DNA of 7,773 nt from Pseudomonadota bacterium (GCA_947454665.1 CANGMU010000102.1:1-7773); one strand, 5' to 3'. Shown: positions 1-6,480, numbered from the stretch's first letter. The notes: a model not told the origin generated them from the sequence alone. Program-made: numbers and translations.

Positions 1-2
1 CA

Positions 3-1859
3 GACTCCGCCGGTACCTATGCGGGGCTGCGCAACGTTCGCTATGGCTACGCTCAGCACCTGCGCGACGGTCTGCCAAACGCTACTTTCGTGGCCTTCAC
101 TGGTACGCCGGTTTCACTGGAAGACCGGGACACCCGAGCGGTGTTTGGCGACTACGTTCACATCTATGACGTCGAGCAGGCAGTCAAGGACGGGGCCACT
201 GTCCCCATCTACTACGAGAGTCGCCTGGCCAAGCTGGAGCTCCAGGAGACGGAGGCGCCGCTCCTCGATGACGAGGTCGAGGAACTCACCGAGGACGAGG
301 AGGATGACGCCGCCAAAGCCGCCCAGCTTCGACGGTGGGCAGCCCTAGAGAAGCTGGTAGGTGCGCCGCCCCGCATCCAGAAGGTGGCTGCTGATTTGGT
401 CGAACACTTCGAGAATCGTCTCGCTAGCCTGAATGGCAAGGCGATGGTCGTGGCGATGAGTCGCGAGATCTGCGTCCATGTGTATGACGCCATCGTCGCG
501 CTGCGCCCGGCTTGGCACGATCCAGACCCAGAGAAGGGGGTCATTAAGGTCATCATGACCGGCTCGGCCTCTGACAAGGCTCTGCTCAAGCCCCACATCT
601 ACGGCAAGGAAGTGAAGAAGCGACTTGAGCGCCGATACAAAGACCCTGCCGATCCCTTCAAGCTGGTCATCGTCCGCGACATGTGGCTGACCGGTTTCGA
701 TGCTCCGTGCATGCACACCATGTACATCGACAAGCCCATGAAAGGCCACAATCTGATGCAGGCCATCGCCCGCGTGAATCGGGTGTTCAAGGACAAGCCC
801 GGTGGCCTGGTGGTGGACTACATCGGCATCGCCAACGAGCTCAAGGCAGCGCTGAAGGATTACACGCAAGCCAAGGGCAAGGGTAAGCCGACTATCGCTG
901 CCGAGGATGCTCTGGCTGTGCTGCTGGAGAAGATGGATGTCCTGCACGGCATGCTGCACGGATTTGACTACACGGCGTTCCGTACGCAAGCGTGGCAGCT
1001 CCTGCCGGGCGTGGCGAACCACGTCTTAGGCTTAGAAGACGGCAAGAAGCGGTTTGCCGACACGGTATTGGCAGCCAGCAAGGCCTTTGCGCTGTGCTGC
1101 ACGTTGGACGAGGCTCTGAGCCATCGGGACGAACTGGCCTTCCTGCAGGCCGTCAAGGCCGCACTGATGAAGTTCGGTACCTCCGGCAAGAAGCTCAGCG
1201 ACGAGCAGAAAGATCATGCCCTGCGTCAGATCATCAGCAAGGCGGTGGTCAGCGCTGAAGTGGTCGATATCTTCAAGGCCGCAGGCTTGAACCGACCGGA
1301 CATCGGCATCTTGTCCGAGGAGTTCCTTGAAGACGTGCGCCACATGAAGGAGCGCAACCTCGCCGTCGAGCTGCTGGAGCGGCTGCTAAAGGACGATATC
1401 CGCTCACGGTTCAAGACCAACGTCGCCCAGCAGGCCAAGTTTACGGAGTTGCTGCAGCAAAGCCTGCAGCGGTATCGCAACCGCGCCATCGAGACTGCCC
1501 AGGTCATCGAGGAACTGATCGAGATGGCCAAGAAGTTCCATGCGGCTGCCTTGCGTGGGGAGCAGTTGGGACTGTCTGGAGACGAGCTTGCGTTCTACGA
1601 CGCGCTAGCTACGAATGAGTCGGCCGTGCGGGAACTGGGCGATGAGGCGCTGAAGTCGATCGCCGTCGAGCTGACGCAGAAGCTGCGTGCGTCCGTCACG
1701 GTTGACTGGTCCGTGCGCGAAACCGTCAGGGCTCGCCTCCGGGTCATGGTGAAGACCTTGCTCAAGCGCTACAAATACCCGCCGGATCGGCAGGATGATG
1801 CGACGGAAACCGTCCTTAGGCAGGCCGAGACGTTGTCAGAGGTCTGGGCGGCGGCCTGA
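3..1859 (+). CDS. hsdR: Type I restriction endonuclease subunit R, C-terminal part (5' end outside window)
   Basis: This is the ATP-dependent motor subunit of a type I restriction-modification complex (HsdR2M2S), which translocates unmodified DNA and cuts it at a distance. The reading frame is open from base 3, so the gene starts upstream; 618 residues are present, against roughly 1000 usual for the family. The N-terminal PD-(D/E)XK nuclease, Walker A and DEAH box are therefore not in view. Visible in order, numbered from the first codon here: the HLRDGLPNATFVAFTGTP stretch with helicase motif III (FTGTP, residues 32-36) followed by SLEDRDTRAVFGDY, which is highly typical of HsdR; an acidic linker (about 85-105); motif IV (KAMVVAMSRE, about 147-156); motif V (VRDMWLTGFDAP, about 224-235); motif VI (QAIARVNRVF, 253-262). 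A long helical C-terminal region follows, of the kind that binds HsdM. The internal GTG at 90 is not a start, because conserved residues precede it. No frameshift is seen. hsdM and hsdS must lie upstream if present. Confidence 0.96.
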   Translation, partial: DSAGTYAGLRNVRYGYAQHLRDGLPNATFVAFTGTPVSLEDRDTRAVFGDYVHIYDVEQAVKDGATVPIYYESRLAKLELQETEAPLLDDEVEELTEDEEDDAAKAAQLRRWAALEKLVGAPPRIQKVAADLVEHFENRLASLNGKAMVVAMSREICVHVYDAIVALRPAWHDPDPEKGVIKVIMTGSASDKALLKPHIYGKEVKKRLERRYKDPADPFKLVIVRDMWLTGFDAPCMHTMYIDKPMKGHNLMQAIARVNRVFKDKPGGLVVDYIGIANELKAALKDYTQAKGKGKPTIAAEDALAVLLEKMDVLHGMLHGFDYTAFRTQAWQLLPGVANHVLGLEDGKKRFADTVLAASKAFALCCTLDEALSHRDELAFLQAVKAALMKFGTSGKKLSDEQKDHALRQIISKAVVSAEVVDIFKAAGLNRPDIGILSEEFLEDVRHMKERNLAVELLERLLKDDIRSRFKTNVAQQAKFTELLQQSLQRYRNRAIETAQVIEELIEMAKKFHAAALRGEQLGLSGDELAFYDALATNESAVRELGDEALKSIAVELTQKLRASVTVDWSVRETVRARLRVMVKTLLKRYKYPPDRQDDATETVLRQAETLSEVWAAA

Positions 1860-1885
1860 TGGTTGCCGGACCTTTCGACGGCACC

Positions 1886-1892
1886 AAGGAGA
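1886..1892 (+). promoter_or_regulatory. Ribosome binding site of the acidic 130-residue ORF
   Basis: AAGGAGA lies 6 nt before the ATG at 1899. This good Shine-Dalgarno match decides the start of the small downstream gene and argues against the frame that opens at 1859, which has no such site. Confidence 0.7.
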
Positions 1893-1898
1893 AGCTGA

Positions 1899-2291
1899 AT
1901 GACACTAGTCCCGTGGTCCCCGGAGGGGATCTCAGCGCCGATCGAGCTACTGGCAGTGAAACTACCGCCGGGTCCGGTCACGGAGGGACAGTGGTGGGAG
2001 GCCTTGTCGGACAGGGTATCGGAGCTGGCGGTGGAAGCGGGCGATGAGGCTCTGCCGGCGATGGCGCGGGCGCTGGGGCTGCCCGAACCGGAAACACCGG
2101 AGGGGGCCGGGGAGGCGTGGGTGCTGGGCAATCTGAATCTCCGAACGCACCTGGCTCTGGCAACCGACGGACAGGAGTGGCCGGCAACGGTGAAGGCCAG
2201 CGAAGAGGCGTTGCAGGCGCTGAAGGAAACCGACCTGGCGATGTGGGTTGATCTGGCTTCCTCGATGGTAAGCGCGTCGAGTCTGGACTGA
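1899..2291 (+). CDS. Small acidic hypothetical protein downstream of hsdR
   Basis: I do not recognise the family. The protein has 130 residues, with no signal peptide or membrane segment and no motif I can name. It begins MTLVPWSPEGISAPIELLAV. It is strongly acidic: I count 15 Glu and 6 Asp against 3 Lys and 3 Arg. It has six Trp and is rich in Ala and Leu, so the middle and C-terminal parts are probably helical. A Pro/Glu-rich stretch (LPEPETPEGAGE, residues about 81-92) looks like a linker between two helical halves. The start is supported by AAGGAGA 6 nt upstream. It follows hsdR by 39 nt on the same strand and is probably co-transcribed with it. Its charge and position would fit a protein that contacts the restriction complex or mimics DNA, but that is inference. 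It could also be an unrelated cargo gene of the same element. Confidence 0.72.
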   Translation: MTLVPWSPEGISAPIELLAVKLPPGPVTEGQWWEALSDRVSELAVEAGDEALPAMARALGLPEPETPEGAGEAWVLGNLNLRTHLALATDGQEWPATVKASEEALQALKETDLAMWVDLASSMVSASSLD

Positions 2292-2326
2292 GTGACGGGC
2301 CATCCCAGGCGCTCAGTGCTTTCTCG

Positions 2327-2346
2327 GTGTTGGTACTGTGTTGGTA
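2327..2346 (+). repeat. Two 9-bp direct repeats with an 11-bp period
   Basis: GTGTTGGTA occurs at 2327-2335 and again at 2338-2346, about one helical turn apart. Overlapping the first copy, TGGTACT (2331-2337) has its inverted partner AGTACCA at 2375-2381. Paired short direct repeats at this spacing, just inside an attachment site, resemble integrase arm-type binding sites. The copies are short, so the functional reading is tentative. Confidence 0.4.
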
Positions 2347-2401
2347 GCTTGGATTCCCTGTTTTCTCGAATTCAAGTACCATCAAGAGGTTAGAGAGCTC
2401 C

Positions 2402-2424
2402 TTCGAGTCCCTCCCTAGCCACCA
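2402..2424 (+). mobile_element. tRNA 3'-end fragment, candidate attachment-site half of an integrated element
   Basis: The 23 nt match tRNA positions 54-76 with exact spacing. They read as T-loop TTCGAGT, C61 and the 3' side of the T-stem (CCCTC), the 3' acceptor strand CCTAGCC, discriminator A and an encoded CCA. The sequence just upstream (GCTCC) cannot pair as the 5' T-stem arm, and no anticodon or D-arm precedes it, so this is a fragment and not a tRNA gene. Tyrosine integrases that insert at tRNA genes leave exactly this kind of duplicated 3' end at the far side of the element. The fragment sits between a restriction gene (typical cargo) and a different gene set, which fits an attR. The parent tRNA species cannot be named from the fragment. 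Confidence 0.6.
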
Positions 2425-2497
2425 CTCTTTCGCGCTGCTCCGTTCGCTCCCACGCAGTCGCCTTCAGGCCGGTCCAGCTGCCGGTCGTTCCTCTTTC

Positions 2498-2535
2498 ATA
2501 TCGTGCGCGCGTATATCATCCATTTCGGATATATT
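2498..2535 (+). promoter_or_regulatory. AT-rich promoter-like patch before the soluble kinase gene
   Basis: TATATT at 2530-2535 is a fair -10 box and would place transcription start near 2542, giving a leader of about 40 nt before the ATG at 2584. There is no good -35 box at the right distance. The pentamer ATATC occurs at 2498-2502 and 2513-2517, and its inverse GATAT at 2528-2532, at a constant 15-bp step. TATATC/GATATA (2512-2517 and 2528-2533) form a 6-bp dyad. An activator-dependent promoter is possible; it is not established. Confidence 0.35.
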
Positions 2536-2540
2536 GCGCA

Positions 2541-2558
2541 GCGGTCCCTCTGGACCGC
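2541..2558 (+). promoter_or_regulatory. Perfect 7-bp inverted repeat in the kinase leader
   Basis: GCGGTCC (2541-2547) and GGACCGC (2552-2558) are exact inverse complements around a 4-nt loop (CTCT). The dyad lies 25 nt before the ATG and would fall at the very 5' end of the message if TATATT at 2530 is the -10 box. It could be an operator over the start point or a stable leader hairpin. It is not a terminator, as no T-run follows. Confidence 0.4.
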
Positions 2559-2583
2559 CACCGACCGGCCGCCCACTCCAAGA

Positions 2584-3636
2584 ATGATCCAGATCGACCG
2601 CCTCACCGAACCACAGCCGCAGGGGTCGCAGGCGTGGTACCAGGACATCGTCGAGGCGCAGGACGAGTGGGTCTGTTGCCTGGGGCCGGACGGCTCCCTG
2701 CGCTACGCCAATCCCGCGAGCCTCGGGACCTTCGATCTGCAGCGGATCGACATGCCGGGCCAGGGTTGGTGGTCAATGGTGCATCCGGGCGACGCGCCAG
2801 GGGTTCAGGCCAGTCTGGCGCAGCTGTCGCCCGCGAATCCGCTCGTCGAAATCGAAAGCCGTGTCTTCACCGCGCAGGGCACGGTGGTCTGGGCCCGTTT
2901 CTCCTGCCGTGGCCTGTTCGAGTCGGCGGGTCAACTCGTCGAGATCCGGGCTGTCGGTCGCGATATCTCGGACCGCAAGCGCGCCCATCGCGAACTCGAG
3001 ACCTTCAGCCATGCGGTGTCGCATGACCTGCGGGCGCCGCTGCGCGCGGTGAACGGCTTCGCCGCGATCCTGCTCGAGGACTACGGCACGAAACTGCCGG
3101 CCGAGTGCGTTGCGCTGCTCGAACGGATCCGCGATGCGGGCACGCGCATGGGCACGCTCGTGGATGTGCTGTTGTCGCTGTCCCATCTCGAATTGGGACG
3201 GATTCCCGACCAGCAGGTCGATCAGGCCGGATTGGTTCAGGACGTCTTCGCAGCGTTGCAGGCCCTCAACACGACCTCGTCACCGACACTCGTGGTCCAC
3301 GCCCTGCCGGTCTGCCTTGCGCAGCCCCTGCTGCTCCGCCAGGTCTGGCAGAACCTCATTTCCAATGCCATCAAACACAGCCGACATCGCGCGGATGCCC
3401 GGATCGAGGTCGGCTGCGACAGCGCGGGCCCCGTGCCGGTGTACTACGTGCGCGACAATGGCGCAGGCTTCGACCACCAACGACCGGGCGCCAGCTTGGA
3501 TGAGGGTCAAGGCGTCGGACTTGCCATCGTGCAGCGGATCGTCGAACGAAAGGGCGGTCGTATTTGGGCGCAGTCGCAACCCGGTGCGGGCGCGACCTTC
3601 CATTTCACCTTGGCGCCGGAGTCTTCCCGCGCGTGA
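2584..3636 (+). CDS. Soluble PAS-domain sensor histidine kinase
   Basis: The protein has 350 residues from the ATG at 2584. It is a cytoplasmic sensor kinase that autophosphorylates a histidine and passes the phosphate to a receiver. One PAS fold covers about residues 17-130, ending in the typical VGRDISDRKR. The HisKA dimerisation helix carries FSHAVSHDLRAPLR with the phosphorylated His147. The ATPase domain shows the N-box (QNLISNAIKH, Asn261), G1 (DNGAGFD, 291-297), G2 (GQGVGLAI, 308-315) and the final GAGATFHFTL. No membrane segment or signal peptide is seen. The F-box and about 11 residues of the ATP lid found in the two neighbouring kinases are missing. The frame also opens with GTG at 2503, but no ribosome binding site precedes that, the extra 27 residues look unlike the family, and promoter-like sequence lies inside them. 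The 3' end overlaps the receiver gene by 4 nt (GTGA). The input signal is unknown. Confidence 0.88.
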   Translation: MIQIDRLTEPQPQGSQAWYQDIVEAQDEWVCCLGPDGSLRYANPASLGTFDLQRIDMPGQGWWSMVHPGDAPGVQASLAQLSPANPLVEIESRVFTAQGTVVWARFSCRGLFESAGQLVEIRAVGRDISDRKRAHRELETFSHAVSHDLRAPLRAVNGFAAILLEDYGTKLPAECVALLERIRDAGTRMGTLVDVLLSLSHLELGRIPDQQVDQAGLVQDVFAALQALNTTSSPTLVVHALPVCLAQPLLLRQVWQNLISNAIKHSRHRADARIEVGCDSAGPVPVYYVRDNGAGFDHQRPGASLDEGQGVGLAIVQRIVERKGGRIWAQSQPGAGATFHFTLAPESSRA

Positions 3637-4112
3637 ACGATACGCCACGGATCCTCATCGCCGAAGATGACGTCAATGACCTCATGCTGACCCGTCGGGC
3701 CCTGTCGCGCTTCCGCCAGGGATTGCCGGTGAAGGACTTCCAGACCGGCGTTGCCATCCTCGAATACCTGCAGGCTTCGCTGCCTCTGGAACAGACTGCG
3801 GAACAGCGACCAGGCCTGATCCTGCTCGACATCAAGATGCCGCTGATGGGCGGGCTGGAGGTCCTCGAGCAGATCCGCGAGAAGCGCCTGTGTCCCGCAA
3901 CGCCGATCGTGATCTACTCCTCGTCGCAGGAACCGCGCGACATCGCGCGCGCCTATGCCGCCTGCGCGAACTCCTTCGTGCGCAAGCCCGGTGACTATGT
4001 GCAGTACATGGAAATCATTCAGAGGCTTGCGGCGTACTGGCTCGACACGAACCTCACCGGTGCCGGTCTTTCGCTGCAGTTCAGCGAGCAGGGTGCAGCA
4101 GGCCTCGGCTAA
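3633..4112 (+). CDS. Single-domain response regulator, Rcp1/CheY-like (partner of the soluble kinase)
   Basis: The protein has 159 residues and is almost only a receiver domain. Acidic pocket E11-D12-D13, phospho-acceptor D66 (LILLDIKMP), switch residue S96 in place of the more usual Thr (IVIYSSSQ) and conserved K118 (VRKPGDY) are all present, so it should accept phosphate. The C-terminal IIQRLAAYWLDTN helix is characteristic of Rcp1-type regulators, the partners of phytochrome-like kinases. No DNA-binding or enzymatic output domain follows, so it probably acts by protein contact or in a phosphorelay. The GTG start overlaps the kinase stop (GTGA, 3633-3636), with only a weak CGGAG 11 nt upstream, so translation is likely coupled to the kinase. 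The frame is open further upstream (to 3564), but that part is out-of-frame kinase sequence. Its stop overlaps the stop of the converging receiver gene. It is the most divergent of the three receivers here. Confidence 0.9.
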   Translation: MNDTPRILIAEDDVNDLMLTRRALSRFRQGLPVKDFQTGVAILEYLQASLPLEQTAEQRPGLILLDIKMPLMGGLEVLEQIREKRLCPATPIVIYSSSQEPRDIARAYAACANSFVRKPGDYVQYMEIIQRLAAYWLDTNLTGAGLSLQFSEQGAAGLG

Positions 4113-4567
4113 CGCTTCAAGCGATCCGTCGGCGTCCGGTTGATCTCCAGCCAGTATTCCGCCGTGCGACGGATCCAGCCGAGGTACTCCGCATAGGTGC
4201 CCGGCTTCACGATGTACCCGTTCGCGCCCGCATCATAGGCGTTCGACATGTCACGCTCGTGTTCGGACGAGGTCAGCAGCACGATCGGCGTCGCACGGCA
4301 GTGCTTGCCACCGCGCACGGCCTGCAACACCTCGATGCCAGTGCGGAAGGGGAGTTTCAGGTCCAGCAGCACCAGGCGCGGGCAGGGCGTGTCCGCCAGG
4401 TGGCTGAAGTCACCGAGCCGGCACAGATAGTCGATCGCCTGCTGGCCGTCCTCGACCTCGAAGCTCGTGGGCGGGTTCGGCAGTCCGCGCAGCGCACGCA
4501 GGGTGAGGCTGCGGTCATCCGCGTCGTCATCGACGACCAGCACGTCGACGGGCGCTGTGGTGTTCAT
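4109..4567 (-). CDS. Single-domain response regulator, Rcp1/CheY-like (partner of the membrane kinase)
   Basis: The protein has 152 residues, all receiver: acidic pocket D13-D14-D15, phospho-acceptor D69 (LVLLDLKLP), switch T99 (VLLTSSE), conserved K121 (IVKPGTY) and the Rcp1-type C-terminal helix with AEYWLEIN. No output domain is present. The ATG at 4567 overlaps the stop of the upstream kinase (ATGA, 4564-4567). There is no Shine-Dalgarno match before it, which points to coupled translation. The frame is open 15 codons further upstream, but those Arg/His-rich residues are out-of-frame kinase sequence. It is close in sequence to the receiver at 6481-6927 (shared DDDADDR, LTLRAL, TSSEH.RD, AGANGY). 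Its stop codon overlaps that of the converging + strand receiver, leaving no space for a terminator. Confidence 0.92.
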   Translation of the reverse strand: MNTTAPVDVLVVDDDADDRSLTLRALRGLPNPPTSFEVEDGQQAIDYLCRLGDFSHLADTPCPRLVLLDLKLPFRTGIEVLQAVRGGKHCRATPIVLLTSSEHERDMSNAYDAGANGYIVKPGTYAEYLGWIRRTAEYWLEINRTPTDRLKR

Positions 4568-6396
4568 GTCGTGAAGTAGAACGTGGCGCCGTCGCCGGGA
4601 GTGGCTTCGCACCAGATACGGCCGCCCTGGCCGCGGACGATCTTTTCCGCGATCGCGAGCCCGATGCCGTCGCCATCGTACTGCCTGCCGTCGTGCAGCC
4701 TCTCGAAGGGTTTGAAGAGTTTGTCCGCATAGCGCATGTCGAAGCCCACTCCGTTGTCGCGCACGTAACAGGCTTTGCGTTCCGCATCGAAGCCCACGTC
4801 GATCTGCGGTTCATGGACCTGCTCCGTGAACTTCAGGGCGTTCGACAGCAGGTTTTCCCAGACCCGTTGCACGCGCCGCGGATTGCCTGCGCTCGTCGGC
4901 AGCGCCTGGATGATGATCTGCGCCCGCCGCGGCGAATCCTTTGGCAGCAGCGTGTCGAGCGCGCTCTGAACAAGCGTGGCGTGGCTGAAAGGCAGCTGGG
5001 GCGCAGAGGGGCTGCCCAGCGCGTTCAGGGCCAGCATCGCATCCATCAACTGCGCCATGTGACCGCTCGCCTGCTTGATCTTGGCGAGGCCCGCATCCAG
5101 ATCTGGCGTCAACGAAGGCTTGCAGTCCTCGAGCAGTATCGAAGCCGTCGCATTGATCGTTCGGATCGGCGCGCGCAGGTCATGCGACAGCGAATAGGTG
5201 AAGGACTCCAGCTCATCGGTTGTGTGCTGCAGTTCAGCCGTCCGCTCGCGGACCCGCTGTTCCAGCGAGTCATTGAGTCGATGGAATGCTGCCTCGGCCT
5301 GCACGCGCGCCGTGATGTCGCTCATCACCGAGCGGCTGTGCAGATAGCGGCCCGTCGGGTCATACACCGCGTTGGAATCGACCAGGACCCATCGTCGCGT
5401 GCCGCTGTGCGAACGGAGCTCGAAGGTCACGCCCTGCAGGCTGCCCTGCTGCATGAACAGGGGGTAGCGTTCGCGGAACAGTGCGGCACTTTCCGCCGTG
5501 AGGAATTCCTGTATGTGGCGTTGGCCCACGAGCTCGGCCGCGGACAGGCCGAGCCAGTCACAGAGCGTGCGATTGACCTTCACGAAGCCGCCGTTGGCGT
5601 CGATCGAGTAATGGGCGCAGGGCGCCTGTTGGTAGAGGTCTTCGTAATCCTTCGCCAACTCCATCAGTTGCTGTTCGAGCTGCTTGCGCTCCGTAATGTT
5701 GCGGCCGACAGTGAGGATGCCCGTCAGTCTGCCGTCCGCATCGAAGAATCCGCGGTTGATGAAATGCCCCCAGAGCACCCGGCCGCCGGCATCTTGGATG
5801 ACGTTTTCGCCGATGACGATGGGATTCGACGGGCTCAAGTTGGCCAGCCGGGCCTCGACCACCGGCAAATCCTCCGGTGCTGCGATCCGCTTCCACGACT
5901 TGCCCACAGCCTCCGTGACGGTCAGGCCGAGCGTCGCGGCCGCCGCTGGATTTACGTAATCAAAATGCCCGGTGGCATCCGTTCGCATCACCCAGTCGGT
6001 CTGCGTGCTGAGCACCTCGTCCTTCAGGTGTTCCTCCTGCTGGATCGCCAGACTGGCCTGCTGCAGCTGGTCGATCAGCCAGCAGGAAATGCCACCTTGT
6101 AAAACATACAAAGAAAATTCGATGACGTTATGCGACGTGAACAGGCCGTAGTCGGGCGCCAGCCACAGCGCGGCGAGGCCACTGGCGGGCAGGAAGAACA
6201 GGCCCGGCCAGCGACCGAAGAAGAAATAGACCACGGGAACCGCGACGGCCAATGGCAGGAAGACATGGGGCCAATCGAGGGGAAAGACTTCCCGTTGCAG
6301 CACGACGAACGCCAGCAGGATGCAGACGCTGTATGTCCAGCGCTCTCCAGTCGTCCACCGGTCATGGAACATCAAGGAACGGCAACGATACGGCAT
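4564..6396 (-). CDS. Membrane-bound sensor histidine kinase with four membrane segments and two PAS domains
   Basis: The protein has 610 residues. The N-terminal part has about four hydrophobic segments (about residues 20-37, 43-61, 65-80, 91-108). Their spacing, with FFFGRWPGLFF, recalls the KdpD-type DUF4118 membrane domain, so this kinase probably sits in the inner membrane with almost no periplasmic loop. PAS1 follows (about 125-238, ending VGRNITERKQ), then PAS2 (about 250-370, ending MSDITARVQ) and a coiled helix (372-398). HisKA carries SLSHDLRAPIR with phosphorylated His405. The ATPase domain has the N-box (ENLLSNALKF, Asn519), G1 (DNGVGFD, 547-553), F-box (FKPF, 561-564), G2 (GDGIGLAI, 575-582) and terminal GDGATFYFTT. 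Start: the ATG at 6396 with GGGA 4 nt upstream is preferred over the ATG at 6372, which lacks a site. The gene follows the other minus-strand module by 84 nt and is coupled to its own receiver by a 4-nt overlap. The ligand is unknown. Confidence 0.92.
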   Translation of the reverse strand: MPYRCRSLMFHDRWTTGERWTYSVCILLAFVVLQREVFPLDWPHVFLPLAVAVPVVYFFFGRWPGLFFLPASGLAALWLAPDYGLFTSHNVIEFSLYVLQGGISCWLIDQLQQASLAIQQEEHLKDEVLSTQTDWVMRTDATGHFDYVNPAAAATLGLTVTEAVGKSWKRIAAPEDLPVVEARLANLSPSNPIVIGENVIQDAGGRVLWGHFINRGFFDADGRLTGILTVGRNITERKQLEQQLMELAKDYEDLYQQAPCAHYSIDANGGFVKVNRTLCDWLGLSAAELVGQRHIQEFLTAESAALFRERYPLFMQQGSLQGVTFELRSHSGTRRWVLVDSNAVYDPTGRYLHSRSVMSDITARVQAEAAFHRLNDSLEQRVRERTAELQHTTDELESFTYSLSHDLRAPIRTINATASILLEDCKPSLTPDLDAGLAKIKQASGHMAQLMDAMLALNALGSPSAPQLPFSHATLVQSALDTLLPKDSPRRAQIIIQALPTSAGNPRRVQRVWENLLSNALKFTEQVHEPQIDVGFDAERKACYVRDNGVGFDMRYADKLFKPFERLHDGRQYDGDGIGLAIAEKIVRGQGGRIWCEATPGDGATFYFTT

Positions 6397-6400
6397 CCAA

Positions 6401-6425
6401 TCCCATCCTGATCCTGTAGATGGGA
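6401..6425 (-). promoter_or_regulatory. 7-bp hairpin over the ribosome binding region of the membrane kinase
   Basis: In the 84-nt gap between the minus-strand modules, TCCCATC (6401-6407) and GATGGGA (6419-6425) are exact inverse complements around an 11-nt loop. On the transcript, the arm nearest the gene contains the GGGA that is the only close Shine-Dalgarno match for the ATG at 6396; a further AGGA (6412-6415) sits in the loop. The structure could lower translation. No T-run follows, so it is not a terminator of the preceding receiver gene, and the two modules may be one transcript. Confidence 0.35.
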
Positions 6426-6480
6426 ATCCTGCGTTGCGCGTGGAATATCGTCTGTAGGTGGTTCCAGTAATTTCGCGGCG

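Larger units (their letters stand above)
2292..2583. other. Intergenic boundary strip between restriction genes and signalling genes
   Basis: These 292 nt hold no convincing gene. From left to right there are: short direct and inverted repeats (2327-2381); a tRNA 3'-end fragment (2402-2424); about 70 nt with nothing recognisable; an AT-rich promoter-like patch (2498-2535); and a perfect short dyad (2541-2558). I found no hairpin followed by a T-run that would serve as an intrinsic terminator for the restriction genes. Confidence 0.7.

Noticed and set aside
250..320. Acidic stretch in HsdR as an unusual insertion
   Set aside because: From family knowledge, the region after the SLEDRDTRAVFGDY segment is variable and often acidic in HsdR proteins, so it does not stand out.
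1859..2047. Small + strand frame starting at the hsdR stop (62 codons)
   Set aside because: It overlaps the 130-residue gene in another frame, its product is a Gly/Thr-rich low-complexity string, and it lacks a ribosome binding site, whereas the ATG at 1899 has AAGGAGA.
2340..2424. A complete tRNA gene ending at 2424
   Set aside because: The 5' half of the T-stem does not pair, and no anticodon stem, D-arm or 5' acceptor strand (GGCTAGG) is found upstream.
2541..2558. The 7-bp dyad as an intrinsic terminator of the restriction genes
   Set aside because: It is not followed by a T-run and lies 250 nt past the last restriction-side gene, next to the kinase start.
2503..2583. GTG at 2503 as the start of the soluble kinase
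   Set aside because: There is no ribosome binding site, the 27 extra residues do not look like a PAS kinase N-terminus, and the stretch contains promoter-like sequence and a perfect dyad. The ATG at 2584 is preferred, though its own site is weak.
4693..6102. Open frame of 469 codons on the + strand
   Set aside because: It lies fully antisense to the membrane kinase, which has clear catalytic motifs. The translated product is Arg/Gln/His-rich with no recognisable domain, as expected for the complement of a GC-rich gene.
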